Below are positions 49,341 through 57,607 of a DNA stretch of 64,000 nucleotides, in pieces. How positions within the stretch are numbered: position 1 is the first letter of the stretch; every line of letters starts with the position of its first letter. The DNA is from Paenarthrobacter nicotinovorans (GTDB taxonomy: Bacteria; Actinomycetota; Actinomycetes; Actinomycetales; Micrococcaceae), in contig NZ_SZVS01000012.1 of NCBI RefSeq assembly GCF_007670255.1, forward strand, positions 62,001-126,000, read 5' to 3'. A program made the position numbers and the translations under genes. The notes below the pieces were generated by a model. That model ran no database searches and had not been told where the DNA came from. It saw nothing but the letters and a program-made list of their open reading frames with translations.

Positions 49341-49832
49341 CTAGGCCGTCGGCTGGTCAAAGCGCTGGCCGGCCGTGTTGGACGGCAGGAGTGCGAAGAC
49401 CAGGATGGCGAGGCCGCCCACGAACGGGATGAGTCCCAGCAGGGCAAGCCAGCCGCTGAAGTTGCCGTCGTGCAGACGACGTACCAGCAGCGCGATGGAC
49501 GGAATCAGGACAGCCAGGTAGAAAACACCCAGCAGGATGAAGCCCACCGTGGCACCCGGGCCGGGAACTGCAGTTCCATTGGCGGAAACGGTCGCGCCTG
49601 CACTGCCCAAAATGCCGGTCAGGATCTGCAGGACGAGGCCGACGATACCCAGTGCCAGGGCAACCCACCAGTATTCACTGCGGCTGGCCCGGCCACTGAA
49701 GGCGGCGTACTTCTTGAAGAAACGCTGGATGGCTGCGCCGATCGGGGCGCCATAGTAGGGAGCCCACAGCGGCGGTTCGCCCGCCTGGGTGCCGTAGGGC
49801 TGGGTCTGTTGCGGTTGTTGCGGGTAGCTCAT
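49341..49832 (-). CDS. DUF805 membrane protein
   Basis: A 163-residue protein with a Gln/Pro-rich N-terminus (about 1-25) and four membrane helices. FSGRASRSEYWW and RRLHDGNFSGW are the DUF805 signatures. Start ATG 49832 with GGGGGAT upstream. Function unknown. Confidence 0.92.
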   Translation of the reverse strand: MSYPQQPQQTQPYGTQAGEPPLWAPYYGAPIGAAIQRFFKKYAAFSGRASRSEYWWVALALGIVGLVLQILTGILGSAGATVSANGTAVPGPGATVGFILLGVFYLAVLIPSIALLVRRLHDGNFSGWLALLGLIPFVGGLAILVFALLPSNTAGQRFDQPTA

Positions 49833-50020
49833 TGGTATATCCCCCGGTTTCGTTGTGACAATACGTACTCAGAGACGAGTCGTGCCCAATCGTAATGCCC
49901 CGGAAGCTATTTAGGCAGTTCGATGGACAAAGTTAACCCGGATTTAGCCCATTGACGGATTGTTTCGCACGTGACGCCGCCCACAAACCGACCACATTTG
50001 AGCGAGGGTTGGCGCCAAAC

Positions 50021-50080
50021 GGGTGGGATGTGAGCGGGCGTTCGGCCCAAGCGGGTGGGATGTGAGAGAGCGTCGGGAGG
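50021..50080. repeat. 32-bp-period repeat, two copies (plus orientation)
   Basis: GGGTGGGATGTGAG at 50021 and 50053, exactly 32 bases apart, just past the stop of the acyl-CoA ligase. It corresponds to the reverse complement of the pair at 22222 and 22254. Confidence 0.85.
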
Positions 50081-50081
50081 G

Positions 50082-51632
50082 TTACTGGGCGTACTGCTTG
50101 CGGAGGTCGGTCTTACGGATCTTCCCGCTGGCGGTCCGGGGCATCTCCTCGACGAACACAACGGACTTGGGAATCTTGTACCGGGCAAGCTTCCCTTCCA
50201 GATGCGAGCGCAGCTGCTCCTCCGTCAAGGAAGTCCCTTCACGCAGCGTGACGACGGCACGGGGCACTTCTCCCCATTTCTCGTCGCTCACCCCGATGAC
50301 GGCTACACTCCCCACGGCCTGCAGCTCTGCAATGGCAGCTTCGACCTCTGCGGGATAAATGTTCTCCCCGCCGGAGATGATCATGTCCTTGAGCCGGTCA
50401 GAGACGAACAGAAAGCCTTGCTCGTCCAGCGAGCCCATGTCACCTGACCGGAACCAGGTCGAGTCGGCATAGCTTTCCGCTGTGGCCTCGGGCCGGTTCC
50501 AGTATTCCTTGATGACGTTGGGGCCGGAGATCTGGATTTCGCCTACCTGGCCGGCCCCCACGACCCCGCCGAAGGGGTCGACGATTCGCACATCCGTGAA
50601 GAAGTGGGCCAATCCCGCCGAGCCGGCCTTCTCCTTGGAGGCGGAGACTGGCAGCATGGTGGCGCCCGGAGCCGTTTCGGTCATGCCGTAACACGCCGTA
50701 AATCCAATCCCGCGTTCTTCATAGGCGTCCAGTACTCGCTGCGGAACGGCGGACCCACCGCAGGTGAGCTTGTCCAGGGAGCTGAGGTCCGCCGTCGACC
50801 ACTCCGGATGATCGCAGAGCATCTGGAAGGTGGTGGGGACGCCGCTGAGGGTGGTGACTTTGTGCCGGCCCACGAGCTCCAGGACGCGTGCGGGGTCGAA
50901 CTTGGACTCAAGGATCACCGTGGCACCTTTGAGCAGCATCGGCAGGAGCCCCATGTCCAGGGATGCCACGTGGAAGAGCGGCGAAATCATGAGCGCTACG
51001 TCATTGCGGCCCAGGTCCATGTCCACCACGGTGTTGATGCAGTTCCATGTGATGTTGCCGTGGGTCAGCAGCGCACCCTTCGGCTTGCCTGTGGTCCCAG
51101 AGGTGTAGAGGATCATGGCGCCGTCGTCCAGGGTCACCGCTTCATCCAGCGGTGCAGCGTCGGCGCCTTCAATCACCTCCCCGTACTGTTCGACGCCGGA
51201 TGGCAGCGTGGCACCGCCACTTTCAGGGCCGTCGTCGGACGCCACCACAAGACGGTGGGTTACCACTGTGTCCGCCACTGATGCCGAAGCCACCACGTCC
51301 AGGGCTTCAGCGTTGACCAGGACACGTGCGCCGCAATCCTGGAGCTGAAACTGCAGCTCCGGGGCAGCCAGGCGGGTATTGAGCGGAACGAAAATCGCCC
51401 CGAGCAGCCCGCAGGCAAAGAAGGTTTCCACGAAAGACGGGTGGTTTTCGCCGAGGTAGGCCACGCGGTCGCCCTTGGCCACTCCCCTGTCCCGGAGAGC
51501 GTTGGCCAGGCGATCGGTCCGGTTGGCGAGTTCGAGGTAACTCAGTTTCCGCTCGCCATGGATGAGCGCTGTCTGGTTTCCGGACTTGTTGCGGCGGCGG
51601 TGCAACCAGGATCCAACTCCGTTGTTGTCCAT
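50082..51632 (-). CDS. Acyl-CoA ligase (AMP-forming), hydroxycinnamate-type candidate
   Basis: A 516-residue ANL-superfamily enzyme that activates a carboxylic acid with ATP and CoA. Motifs are complete: YTSGTTGKPKGALLTHGN, YGMTETAPG, SGDMGSLDEQGF and the C-terminal catalytic lysine in TASGKIRKTDL. ATG 51632 has AGGAGTACCAC upstream. It is the last gene of the catabolic operon. Its place with MaoC, SDR and amidohydrolase genes suggests a CouL/PhdA-like role on hydroxycinnamates; a fatty acid substrate remains possible. Confidence 0.92.
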   Translation of the reverse strand: MDNNGVGSWLHRRRNKSGNQTALIHGERKLSYLELANRTDRLANALRDRGVAKGDRVAYLGENHPSFVETFFACGLLGAIFVPLNTRLAAPELQFQLQDCGARVLVNAEALDVVASASVADTVVTHRLVVASDDGPESGGATLPSGVEQYGEVIEGADAAPLDEAVTLDDGAMILYTSGTTGKPKGALLTHGNITWNCINTVVDMDLGRNDVALMISPLFHVASLDMGLLPMLLKGATVILESKFDPARVLELVGRHKVTTLSGVPTTFQMLCDHPEWSTADLSSLDKLTCGGSAVPQRVLDAYEERGIGFTACYGMTETAPGATMLPVSASKEKAGSAGLAHFFTDVRIVDPFGGVVGAGQVGEIQISGPNVIKEYWNRPEATAESYADSTWFRSGDMGSLDEQGFLFVSDRLKDMIISGGENIYPAEVEAAIAELQAVGSVAVIGVSDEKWGEVPRAVVTLREGTSLTEEQLRSHLEGKLARYKIPKSVVFVEEMPRTASGKIRKTDLRKQYAQ

Positions 51633-51641
51633 GTGGTACTC

Positions 51642-52967
51642 CTAACTGACCGTGGAAAGGTCGTTGTTCTTAGACTCCCGCGTCAGCAGGATGAAGACAA
51701 TTGACACCAGCGACATACCGGCCAGGAAGATCACCACGGGGACGATGCTCTGGCCTGCATCCTTGTACAGGCCCGCAACGATGCCCGGGGTGAAGCCTGC
51801 GCCGATCAACGTCGCCAGCTGGTAGCCCACAGCCGCACCGGTGTAACGGTTGGTAGTGCCGAACTGCTCGGAGACGAACGCCGCAAGTGGACCGTAGAGC
51901 GAGGAATGCAGGATGAGTGCAACGGTGAAGGCCAGGAAGATCAAGGCGATACTGCCTGAGCTGAGCATTCCAAACATGGGGAACAGGTACAGGATGAACA
52001 GGGCCAGGCCAGTGACCATGACCGGGCGGCGGCCGAAACGATCGGACAAGCGCCCGCCCAACAGGACAAAGAGGATGGAGATGGCCGAAGCACCGGCGAA
52101 GGCATAGAGCACGCCCTGCTGGGGAGCGCCTTTGGACACTGCATAGGTGACCGAGAACGTGGGAAGCACCACTTGGAGGCCAAATCCGGCGGCTCCGGCA
52201 AACATGATCATGACCAGTGCTTTGGGACGCTTCAGCACTTCCACAAGGGGGACCTTGCGCTTGGTTCCCAACGCGCTTTCCTTGGCCACAGCCTCGGCGA
52301 AGATCGGGCTTTCGGAAACCCGCAGCCTCACGAACATGCCAACGATCAGCAGGACAAAGGAAAGCAGGAACGGCACCCGCCACCCCCAGGCCAGGAAGGC
52401 GTCCTGCGGAAGGGCCGAGAAGATACCCATCACCACGGTGCCCAGGACAGCGCCCGTCGGCGCACCCGCGTTCACAAAGGACGCCGCGAAGCCGCGCCGC
52501 TTCGGATCGGAGTGTTCCAGGGCCATCAGCGCAGCGCCGCCCCATTCACCGCCGACGGCGATGCCCTGGAAAACCCGCAGGATCACCAGAAGCACCGCTC
52601 CCCACGGACCGATCACGCTGGATCCCGGGATCAGGCCGATCAAGGTGGAGGCGATGCCCATCATGGCCATGGAGACGATCAACATGCCCTTGCGGCCAAT
52701 CCGGTCACCGAAATGGCCGAAGATAATGCCACCCAGTGGCCGTGCGACGTAGCCCGCGGCGAACGTTGCATAAGCCGCTACTACCCCCACCCACTCGTCC
52801 GTTCCGGCGAAGAACACCTTGGGGAAGGCAACTGCTGCCGCCGTCGCGTACAACAGGAAGTCGTAGAACTCGATGGTGCTGCCCAGATAGCTGGACATGA
52901 TGACCGTACGCGCTTCTTTACGCTTGGCGGCCGTGCTCGACGGTGCGAGTGCAGTGTGTCCTGACAT
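51642..52967 (-). CDS. MHS-family (metabolite:H+ symporter) MFS transporter
   Basis: A 441-residue transporter with about twelve helices. MHS features include YLGSTIEFYDFLLYATAAA, RPLGGIIFGHFGDRIGRKG and QGIAVGGEWGGAALMALEH. It is 9 bases before the ligase gene. Aromatic acid uptake (CouT/PhdT-like) is the best contextual guess. ATG 52967 has AGGAACAGCC upstream. Confidence 0.93.
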   Translation of the reverse strand: MSGHTALAPSSTAAKRKEARTVIMSSYLGSTIEFYDFLLYATAAAVAFPKVFFAGTDEWVGVVAAYATFAAGYVARPLGGIIFGHFGDRIGRKGMLIVSMAMMGIASTLIGLIPGSSVIGPWGAVLLVILRVFQGIAVGGEWGGAALMALEHSDPKRRGFAASFVNAGAPTGAVLGTVVMGIFSALPQDAFLAWGWRVPFLLSFVLLIVGMFVRLRVSESPIFAEAVAKESALGTKRKVPLVEVLKRPKALVMIMFAGAAGFGLQVVLPTFSVTYAVSKGAPQQGVLYAFAGASAISILFVLLGGRLSDRFGRRPVMVTGLALFILYLFPMFGMLSSGSIALIFLAFTVALILHSSLYGPLAAFVSEQFGTTNRYTGAAVGYQLATLIGAGFTPGIVAGLYKDAGQSIVPVVIFLAGMSLVSIVFILLTRESKNNDLSTVS

Positions 52968-53004
52968 GGCTGTTCCTTGGAAGAGGAGGGACTGTGTTGT
53001 GGAG

Positions 53005-53072
53005 GGTTACTTACAGAGGCTGGTTACTTACAGAAGCCGCTTACTTACAGATCCGGCTTACTTGTAGAAGCG
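53005..53072. repeat. 4 x 17-bp tandem repeat at the 3' end of maoC
   Basis: Four adjacent 17-bp units starting at 53005, 53022, 53039 and 53056 share the core TTACTTACAGA (the last unit TTACTTGTAGA). Unit 4 contains the maoC stop and final codons. The others extend into the gap before the MHS gene. Confidence 0.9.
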
Positions 53073-53513
53073 GGCCAGGAATTCGGCGACGACGGCGGGA
53101 CGCTCCTGCCCTTCGATTTCGATGGTGGCGTTGACCTTGATCTGGGCACCGCCCTTGACCTCGGTAACCTCGGCGATGCTTCCCTGCATGCGGACCTTTG
53201 AACCCACCTTGACCGGGGAAGTGAAGCGGACTTTATCGAGCCCGTAATTGACCTTCGTGGTGACGCCATCGACGTCGAACAATTCACCCCAGAACGGGAT
53301 GATCAAGGACAGCGTGAGAAAACCGTGCGCGATCGGGGCGCCGAAGGGGCCGTCCTTGGCACGTTCGGGATCAACGTGGATCCACTGCTGATCGTCCGTG
53401 GCGTCGGCGAACAGGTTGATTTGCTGTTGGGTGATTTCCCGGTAGTCGGTGGTGCCCAGGTCCTTGCCGGACATGGTGAGCAGGGTGTCGAAATCGACGA
53501 CGAGATTGGGCAT
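53058..53513 (-). CDS. MaoC-like enoyl-CoA hydratase
   Basis: A 151-residue hot-dog fold hydratase that adds water to an enoyl-CoA. The hydratase-2 motif is present as DDQQWIHVDPERAKDGPFG then PIAHGFLTLS. ATG 53513. It follows the acyl-CoA dehydrogenase by 36 bases. In this operon it should hydrate the activated cinnamoyl-type thioester. Confidence 0.9.
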   Translation of the reverse strand: MPNLVVDFDTLLTMSGKDLGTTDYREITQQQINLFADATDDQQWIHVDPERAKDGPFGAPIAHGFLTLSLIIPFWGELFDVDGVTTKVNYGLDKVRFTSPVKVGSKVRMQGSIAEVTEVKGGAQIKVNATIEIEGQERPAVVAEFLARFYK

Positions 53514-53549
53514 CTTTGCCTCCTGGTTGTTGTGTTGTATGAGCGTGGT

Positions 53550-54779
53550 TCAGTGGGTGAAAGCACTTTCGCCCGTGAGGGCGCGTCCGACGATCAGCGC
53601 ATTGATTTCGTGGGTGCCTTCGTACGAATAGACGGCTTCGGCGTCGGCATGGAAACGCGCGACGTCGGCAGCGAGCGTGATGCCGTTGCCGCCCACGACT
53701 TCGCGGGCCAAGGCGACGGTTTCGCGCATCATGAGACTTGTCTGCATTTTTGCCAGCGCGGAATCCTGGTCCCGGTAGCTGCCCTGGGATTGTTGCTCGT
53801 TCAGCCTGACCACCAGGGACAGGGAGGCGGTGAGATTACCGAGCATCCGGGCCAGTTTCTCCTGCACCAGTTGAAAGGAAGCGAGCGTTCGGCCAAATTG
53901 TTGGCGTTCCTTCACGTAGGCCAAAGCCGCTTCGAAAGCCCCGGCCTGGATGCCCGTGGCGATCCAGGCGACATCCGAGCGCATGGCGCGCAGCATGGCT
54001 GCAACGTCCTTGAATGAGTCCACGTTGTGCAGGCGCATCGACTCGGGAACCCGGACACCGGCCAAAGTGATGTGGGCGTTCTGCATCATCCGCAGCGAGG
54101 CCTTGCCGTGGATCTTCTCCACAATGACTCCAGGCGCGTTGCGGTCCACAAGGAAGCCTTTGACTTGGCCATCGGCGACGTCCCGGGCGAAAACACACAG
54201 CACATCCGCCGTGGAGGCGCCGCCAATCCACCGTTTCGCTCCCTCCAGGATCCACGTTCCGCTGCCGGGGCCAGTGCCGCCGTCGGGATTCCCCTCAAAC
54301 CTTGCGGTCGTGGCCAATCCGCCGGCGATGTCGGAGCCGTGCTCAGGTTCGGTCAGCGAGAACACGCCCTTGAGCGAAAAGTCGATTACGCCGGGCATCC
54401 ATTCGCGCTGCTGTTCCTCCGAGGCGCCCACCCGGATTGCCGTCCGGAACAGGCCTGCCTGTGCGGTGTACCACGTGGCAAGGGAAGCATCGGTGCGGGC
54501 GAGCTCGAAGATCCGGAAACCGTGATAAATCCCGCGGGCGGGAGCGTCAAACGGTTCCATCAGGTTTAGGTCGATCAACGGCCCCGCCAGTTGCTCCGGG
54601 AATTCCCCGCGTTCCCAGTAATCGGCCAGGAGCGGCTTGGCTTCGGTGTCCAGGAAATCCCGCAGCCTGGCCAGCACAGCGCGCTCGTCAGGGCCCAGGA
54701 GCGCTTCGGCGTCGTACCAATCCGGCACCGGGTAAAGCCGGGCACCCACGCCGGCTTCCGTCGTCGTGCTTGTGGTCAT
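53550..54779 (-). CDS. Acyl-CoA dehydrogenase
   Basis: A 409-residue FAD enzyme that introduces a 2,3 double bond into an acyl-CoA. Flavin-site and family stretches FSLTEPEHGSDIAGGL, RWIGGASTADV and GGNGITLAADVARFHAD are seen, plus a probable catalytic Glu in YEGTHEINALIVGRAL. ATG 54779 lies 1 base after the amidohydrolase stop, so they are tightly coupled. It would convert phenylpropanoyl-CoA to cinnamoyl-CoA in the proposed pathway. Confidence 0.92.
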   Translation of the reverse strand: MTTSTTTEAGVGARLYPVPDWYDAEALLGPDERAVLARLRDFLDTEAKPLLADYWERGEFPEQLAGPLIDLNLMEPFDAPARGIYHGFRIFELARTDASLATWYTAQAGLFRTAIRVGASEEQQREWMPGVIDFSLKGVFSLTEPEHGSDIAGGLATTARFEGNPDGGTGPGSGTWILEGAKRWIGGASTADVLCVFARDVADGQVKGFLVDRNAPGVIVEKIHGKASLRMMQNAHITLAGVRVPESMRLHNVDSFKDVAAMLRAMRSDVAWIATGIQAGAFEAALAYVKERQQFGRTLASFQLVQEKLARMLGNLTASLSLVVRLNEQQSQGSYRDQDSALAKMQTSLMMRETVALAREVVGGNGITLAADVARFHADAEAVYSYEGTHEINALIVGRALTGESAFTH

Positions 54780-54780
54780 C

Positions 54781-55671
54781 TCAGCCACCCAAACCCAGCA
54801 GGCGGACGGCGTTGTCCTTGAGGATCTTCGGCCGGACCTCGTCATTCAACTGCAGGTCCGCGAACGCCCCCAACCATTTCTGCGGCGTGATCAGGGGAAA
54901 GTCCGTGCCGAACAGAACCTTGTCCTGCAGCACGTTGTTGGACAGGCGGACCAGCGACTCCGGGAAGTACTTGGGCGACCAACCGGAGAGGTCGATGAAG
55001 ACGTTGGATTTGTGGGTTGCGATCGAGTTCGCCTCGTCCTGCCACGGCACCGAGGGGTGGGCCATGATGATCTGCAGGCCGGGAAAGTCAGCGGCGACAG
55101 CATCCAGCAACAGCGGATTGGAGTAGGCGAGCTTGATGCCGTAGCCGCCCGGGAGCCCTGCACCCATACCGTTTTGGCCGGTGTGGAAAACGCACGGCAA
55201 ACCGAGCTCCTGGAGCGTCTCCCACAGCGGGTAGAACTGCTCGTTGGAAGGATCAAACCCTTGCAGTGAGGGGTGGAACTTGAACCCCCGGGCGCCGAGT
55301 TCAACCGCCTGCTGCTTCGCGCCGGCGATCGCGTCCTCCCCTGTTCGCGGGTCGACGCTGCCGAAGGGAATCAGGACATCGTTGTTCCTCGCCGCACCCT
55401 GGATCAGTTCCGGGATGCTGTTCGGTTCGTGCTTCAGCTGGGTGCGCGCGTCAACGGTGAAGACGACGGCGGCCATGTTCAGTTCGCGGTAGACCTCGGC
55501 GATCCTGTCCAGCGACGGTGTCCTGTCCTCGGACTTGAAGTACTTGGCAGAGGCCTCCGTCAGCGCTTCCGGAAGCGAGCCGTGGCCGCAGCTGTCCACT
55601 TCAAGATGGACGTGCATGTCGATCGCGTCCAGCTTTGCGACATCGAGACCGGGTTCATAGCGGGTAGTCAT
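54781..55671 (-). CDS. Amidohydrolase_2 family protein (beta-ketoacyl-CoA hydrolase candidate)
   Basis: A 296-residue TIM-barrel metal hydrolase. Metal-site motifs include DMHVHLE, GFKFHPS, CVFHTGQNG, MAHPSVPW and FGTDFPLI. Related proteins in actinobacterial hydroxycinnamate clusters hydrolyse the beta-keto thioester to release the aromatic acid (recalled for CouO/PhdC-like enzymes). That role is inferred from context. ATG 55671 is 2 bases after the SDR stop. Confidence 0.88.
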   Translation of the reverse strand: MTTRYEPGLDVAKLDAIDMHVHLEVDSCGHGSLPEALTEASAKYFKSEDRTPSLDRIAEVYRELNMAAVVFTVDARTQLKHEPNSIPELIQGAARNNDVLIPFGSVDPRTGEDAIAGAKQQAVELGARGFKFHPSLQGFDPSNEQFYPLWETLQELGLPCVFHTGQNGMGAGLPGGYGIKLAYSNPLLLDAVAADFPGLQIIMAHPSVPWQDEANSIATHKSNVFIDLSGWSPKYFPESLVRLSNNVLQDKVLFGTDFPLITPQKWLGAFADLQLNDEVRPKILKDNAVRLLGLGG

Positions 55672-55673
55672 GG

Positions 55674-56612
55674 TCAGCGGGCCTGTGCCGGTTCGGGCTG
55701 GAGTTCCTCGGGCAGCGGCAGGAATTCCTCGCCGTAGCTCTGCAGAGTTTCCTTGCTGAACAGTTCACCAGCGCTCTCCTGCAGGGCCTCGTAGCTCCAG
55801 CCGCCCTCGCGGTATTCGGTGGTTGCCGGCGTCGGATGCGTCCACACCTGAAGCCGGTCACCTCCGGCGCCGATCGCCTGGCCGGTGATATCGGACGCTG
55901 AGTCAGAGGCGAGGAACGCAATCAGCCCGGCGACGTCGTCGGCCGTTCCAAAACCGAGGTCGTGACGGAAGAAGCGCGGCATGGCATCGCCTCGTTCGTC
56001 GGCCTCAACGGCCTTCTGGAAGTACGGGACGGTTTTGGTCATGGCGGTGGCGGCCACGGGGATGACGGAGTTGACCGTGACGCCGGCGCGCTTCATTTCC
56101 AGTGCCCAGGTGCGGACCATGCCGACGATTCCGGCTTTTGCCGCGGCGTAATTGCTCTGTCCGAAGTTCCCGCGTTGGCCGGTCGGCGAGCCGATGGTGA
56201 TGATCCGACCCGGGATGTTGTTTTCCTTGAAGTAGGAGAAGGCCTCACGGACGCAGGTGAACGTGCCCTTCAAATGGACGTTGATGACCAGGTCGAAGTC
56301 CTCGTCGGTCATCTTCAGCAGGCTCTTGTCGCGGAGGATGCCCGCGTTTGTCACCAGGATGTCCAAGCGGCCGAGCGTCTCAACAGCGCCTGCTACCAGC
56401 GCCTTCGCAGCGTCCGTTGAACCTACGGGGACCACCACCGCGGTGGCTTTGCCGCCCTCGGCCTCGATCTGGGCGACCGCTTCCGCCGCGGTCTCTGCGT
56501 TCACGTCGTTGATAACGACGGCGGCACCCTGGCGGGCGAGCTCCCTCGCGTAGGCGAGTCCAAGGCCCTGACCACTTCCAGTGACGATTGCAACCTTGCC
56601 GTTCAAGCTCAT
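55674..56612 (-). CDS. Short-chain dehydrogenase (3-hydroxyacyl-CoA type candidate)
   Basis: A 312-residue SDR with cofactor motif TGSGQGLGLAYA, NAGILRD, catalytic Ser in ITIGSPTGQRG and YAAAK. A C-terminal extension of about 50 residues (GWSYEALQES) is typical of beta-oxidation SDRs. It is the first gene of the operon; GAAGGAGCACGCC precedes ATG 56612. Proposed role: oxidation of the 3-hydroxyacyl-CoA. Confidence 0.9.
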   Translation of the reverse strand: MSLNGKVAIVTGSGQGLGLAYARELARQGAAVVINDVNAETAAEAVAQIEAEGGKATAVVVPVGSTDAAKALVAGAVETLGRLDILVTNAGILRDKSLLKMTDEDFDLVINVHLKGTFTCVREAFSYFKENNIPGRIITIGSPTGQRGNFGQSNYAAAKAGIVGMVRTWALEMKRAGVTVNSVIPVAATAMTKTVPYFQKAVEADERGDAMPRFFRHDLGFGTADDVAGLIAFLASDSASDITGQAIGAGGDRLQVWTHPTPATTEYREGGWSYEALQESAGELFSKETLQSYGEEFLPLPEELQPEPAQAR

Positions 56613-56690
56613 GGCGTGCTCCTTCGCATGCAGTAACCGGCCGAAGCCGGTGGGGCCGATCCCACTGCGGCGTGAGATCCTTGTCATGAT

Positions 56691-56711
56691 CAATGAGAAT
56701 ACGGATCATTG
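56691..56711. promoter_or_regulatory. MarR-type operator in the divergent promoter
   Basis: CAATGA-N9-TCATTG inverted repeat, with GATCAATGAGAA and GATCATTGAGAA also reading as direct repeats. It lies between the SDR and MarR genes. Confidence 0.7.
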
Positions 56712-56751
56712 AGAAAGTCAACGATTGTTTTTCATTACTATTGGAGTTGTC

Positions 56752-57210
56752 ATGGGCCTGCAAAGCACCGAAGTGGAAACCCCGCGCCTGGCCGAGGCCA
56801 AAATCGGCAGCGATGTGGGGCTGCTGCTCGCCAAGCTGCACGCCACCGGGTCCCTCCTGAATAACAAGGCACTGGCGGACTACGGGCTCCGCGAGAGGTC
56901 CTTCTCGGTCCTGACGCTGGCCTGCAGTGGACTGGAGCCGACCCAGCGGGAGCTTGCCGATTTCCTCAGCCTCGACCCCAGCCAGGTGGTCAGCCTGGTG
57001 GATGATCTTGAGCACCGCGGCCTGGTTAAAAGGGCGCAGGGCAAGCAGGACCGGCGCGCGAAGATCATCGTCTCCACCTCCGAGGGCCGGCGGATCCATA
57101 ACAAGGCGCGGGCTGCGCTTGAGGTGTGCGAGCAAACACAGCTCGCTGCGCTGAACGAGGAAGAGAACGCTCAACTGAGGGCGCTGTTGAAGAAGGCGCT
57201 GTGGGGGTAG
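56752..57210 (+). CDS. MarR family regulator of the catabolic operon
   Basis: A 152-residue winged-helix regulator (LADFLSLDPSQVVSLVDDLE recognition helix region, then a wing GLVKRAQGKQDRRAK). It is divergent from the SDR-led operon. By analogy to CouR/PhdR it may bind the acyl-CoA product and derepress the operon. ATG 56752 has GGAG 7 bases upstream. Confidence 0.9.
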   Translation: MGLQSTEVETPRLAEAKIGSDVGLLLAKLHATGSLLNNKALADYGLRERSFSVLTLACSGLEPTQRELADFLSLDPSQVVSLVDDLEHRGLVKRAQGKQDRRAKIIVSTSEGRRIHNKARAALEVCEQTQLAALNEEENAQLRALLKKALWG

Positions 57211-57232
57211 GTTGGAATGGTGCTGTGCGATT

Positions 57233-57288
57233 TTAATGCTCATAATTAAGCGCATTAAGTTCTTTAGTGGTCGCCTTCTTGACCATTA
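57233..57288. promoter_or_regulatory. Paired inverted repeats upstream of hipB
   Basis: Repeat 1 (57233-57258) has TTAATGC and GCATTAA arms. Repeat 2 (57265-57288) has TAGTGGTC and GACCATTA arms with one mismatch. They resemble the multiple operators of hipBA modules. TATCTT lies 5 bases before the hipB ATG. Confidence 0.65.
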
Positions 57289-57304
57289 GGAGATATCTTG
57301 GCCC

Positions 57305-57607
57305 ATGACCACCAAGCGCACCTCAAACAGGACGCGACGCACGGCAGGCACGATCGGCGGGCAGCTGTTGACGTGGCGCAAATTGCTCGGCCTCACGGCT
57401 GAGCAGGTGGCGGACCGGGCAGGCATTAGCCGAAACACCCTCCGCAAAATCGAGCACGGAGACTTGGGCGTGGGCCTTGAGGCTTTCCTGGATGTCGCCC
57501 GCGTGCTGGGCCTCAGCGAGCAGTTGAATACCGCATTCGATCCGTATGAAACAGACTTTGGCCGAGCCCGGGCTGATCAGGAACTCCCGGAGCGGGTGCG
57601 TCGGTGA
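57305..57607 (+). CDS. hipB: HipB-like XRE antitoxin
   Basis: A 100-residue helix-turn-helix protein (about residues 20-75; LTAEQVADRAGISRNTLRKIE) with a basic N-terminus. Its stop overlaps the GTG of hipA by four bases, the usual hipBA arrangement. It would bind its own promoter and, if present, HipA. Intact, although the partner is broken. Confidence 0.88.
   Translation: MTTKRTSNRTRRTAGTIGGQLLTWRKLLGLTAEQVADRAGISRNTLRKIEHGDLGVGLEAFLDVARVLGLSEQLNTAFDPYETDFGRARADQELPERVRR

Noticed and set aside
53005..53072. CRISPR or attachment site
   Set aside because: The 17-bp units are directly adjacent with no spacers, and there is no integrase.
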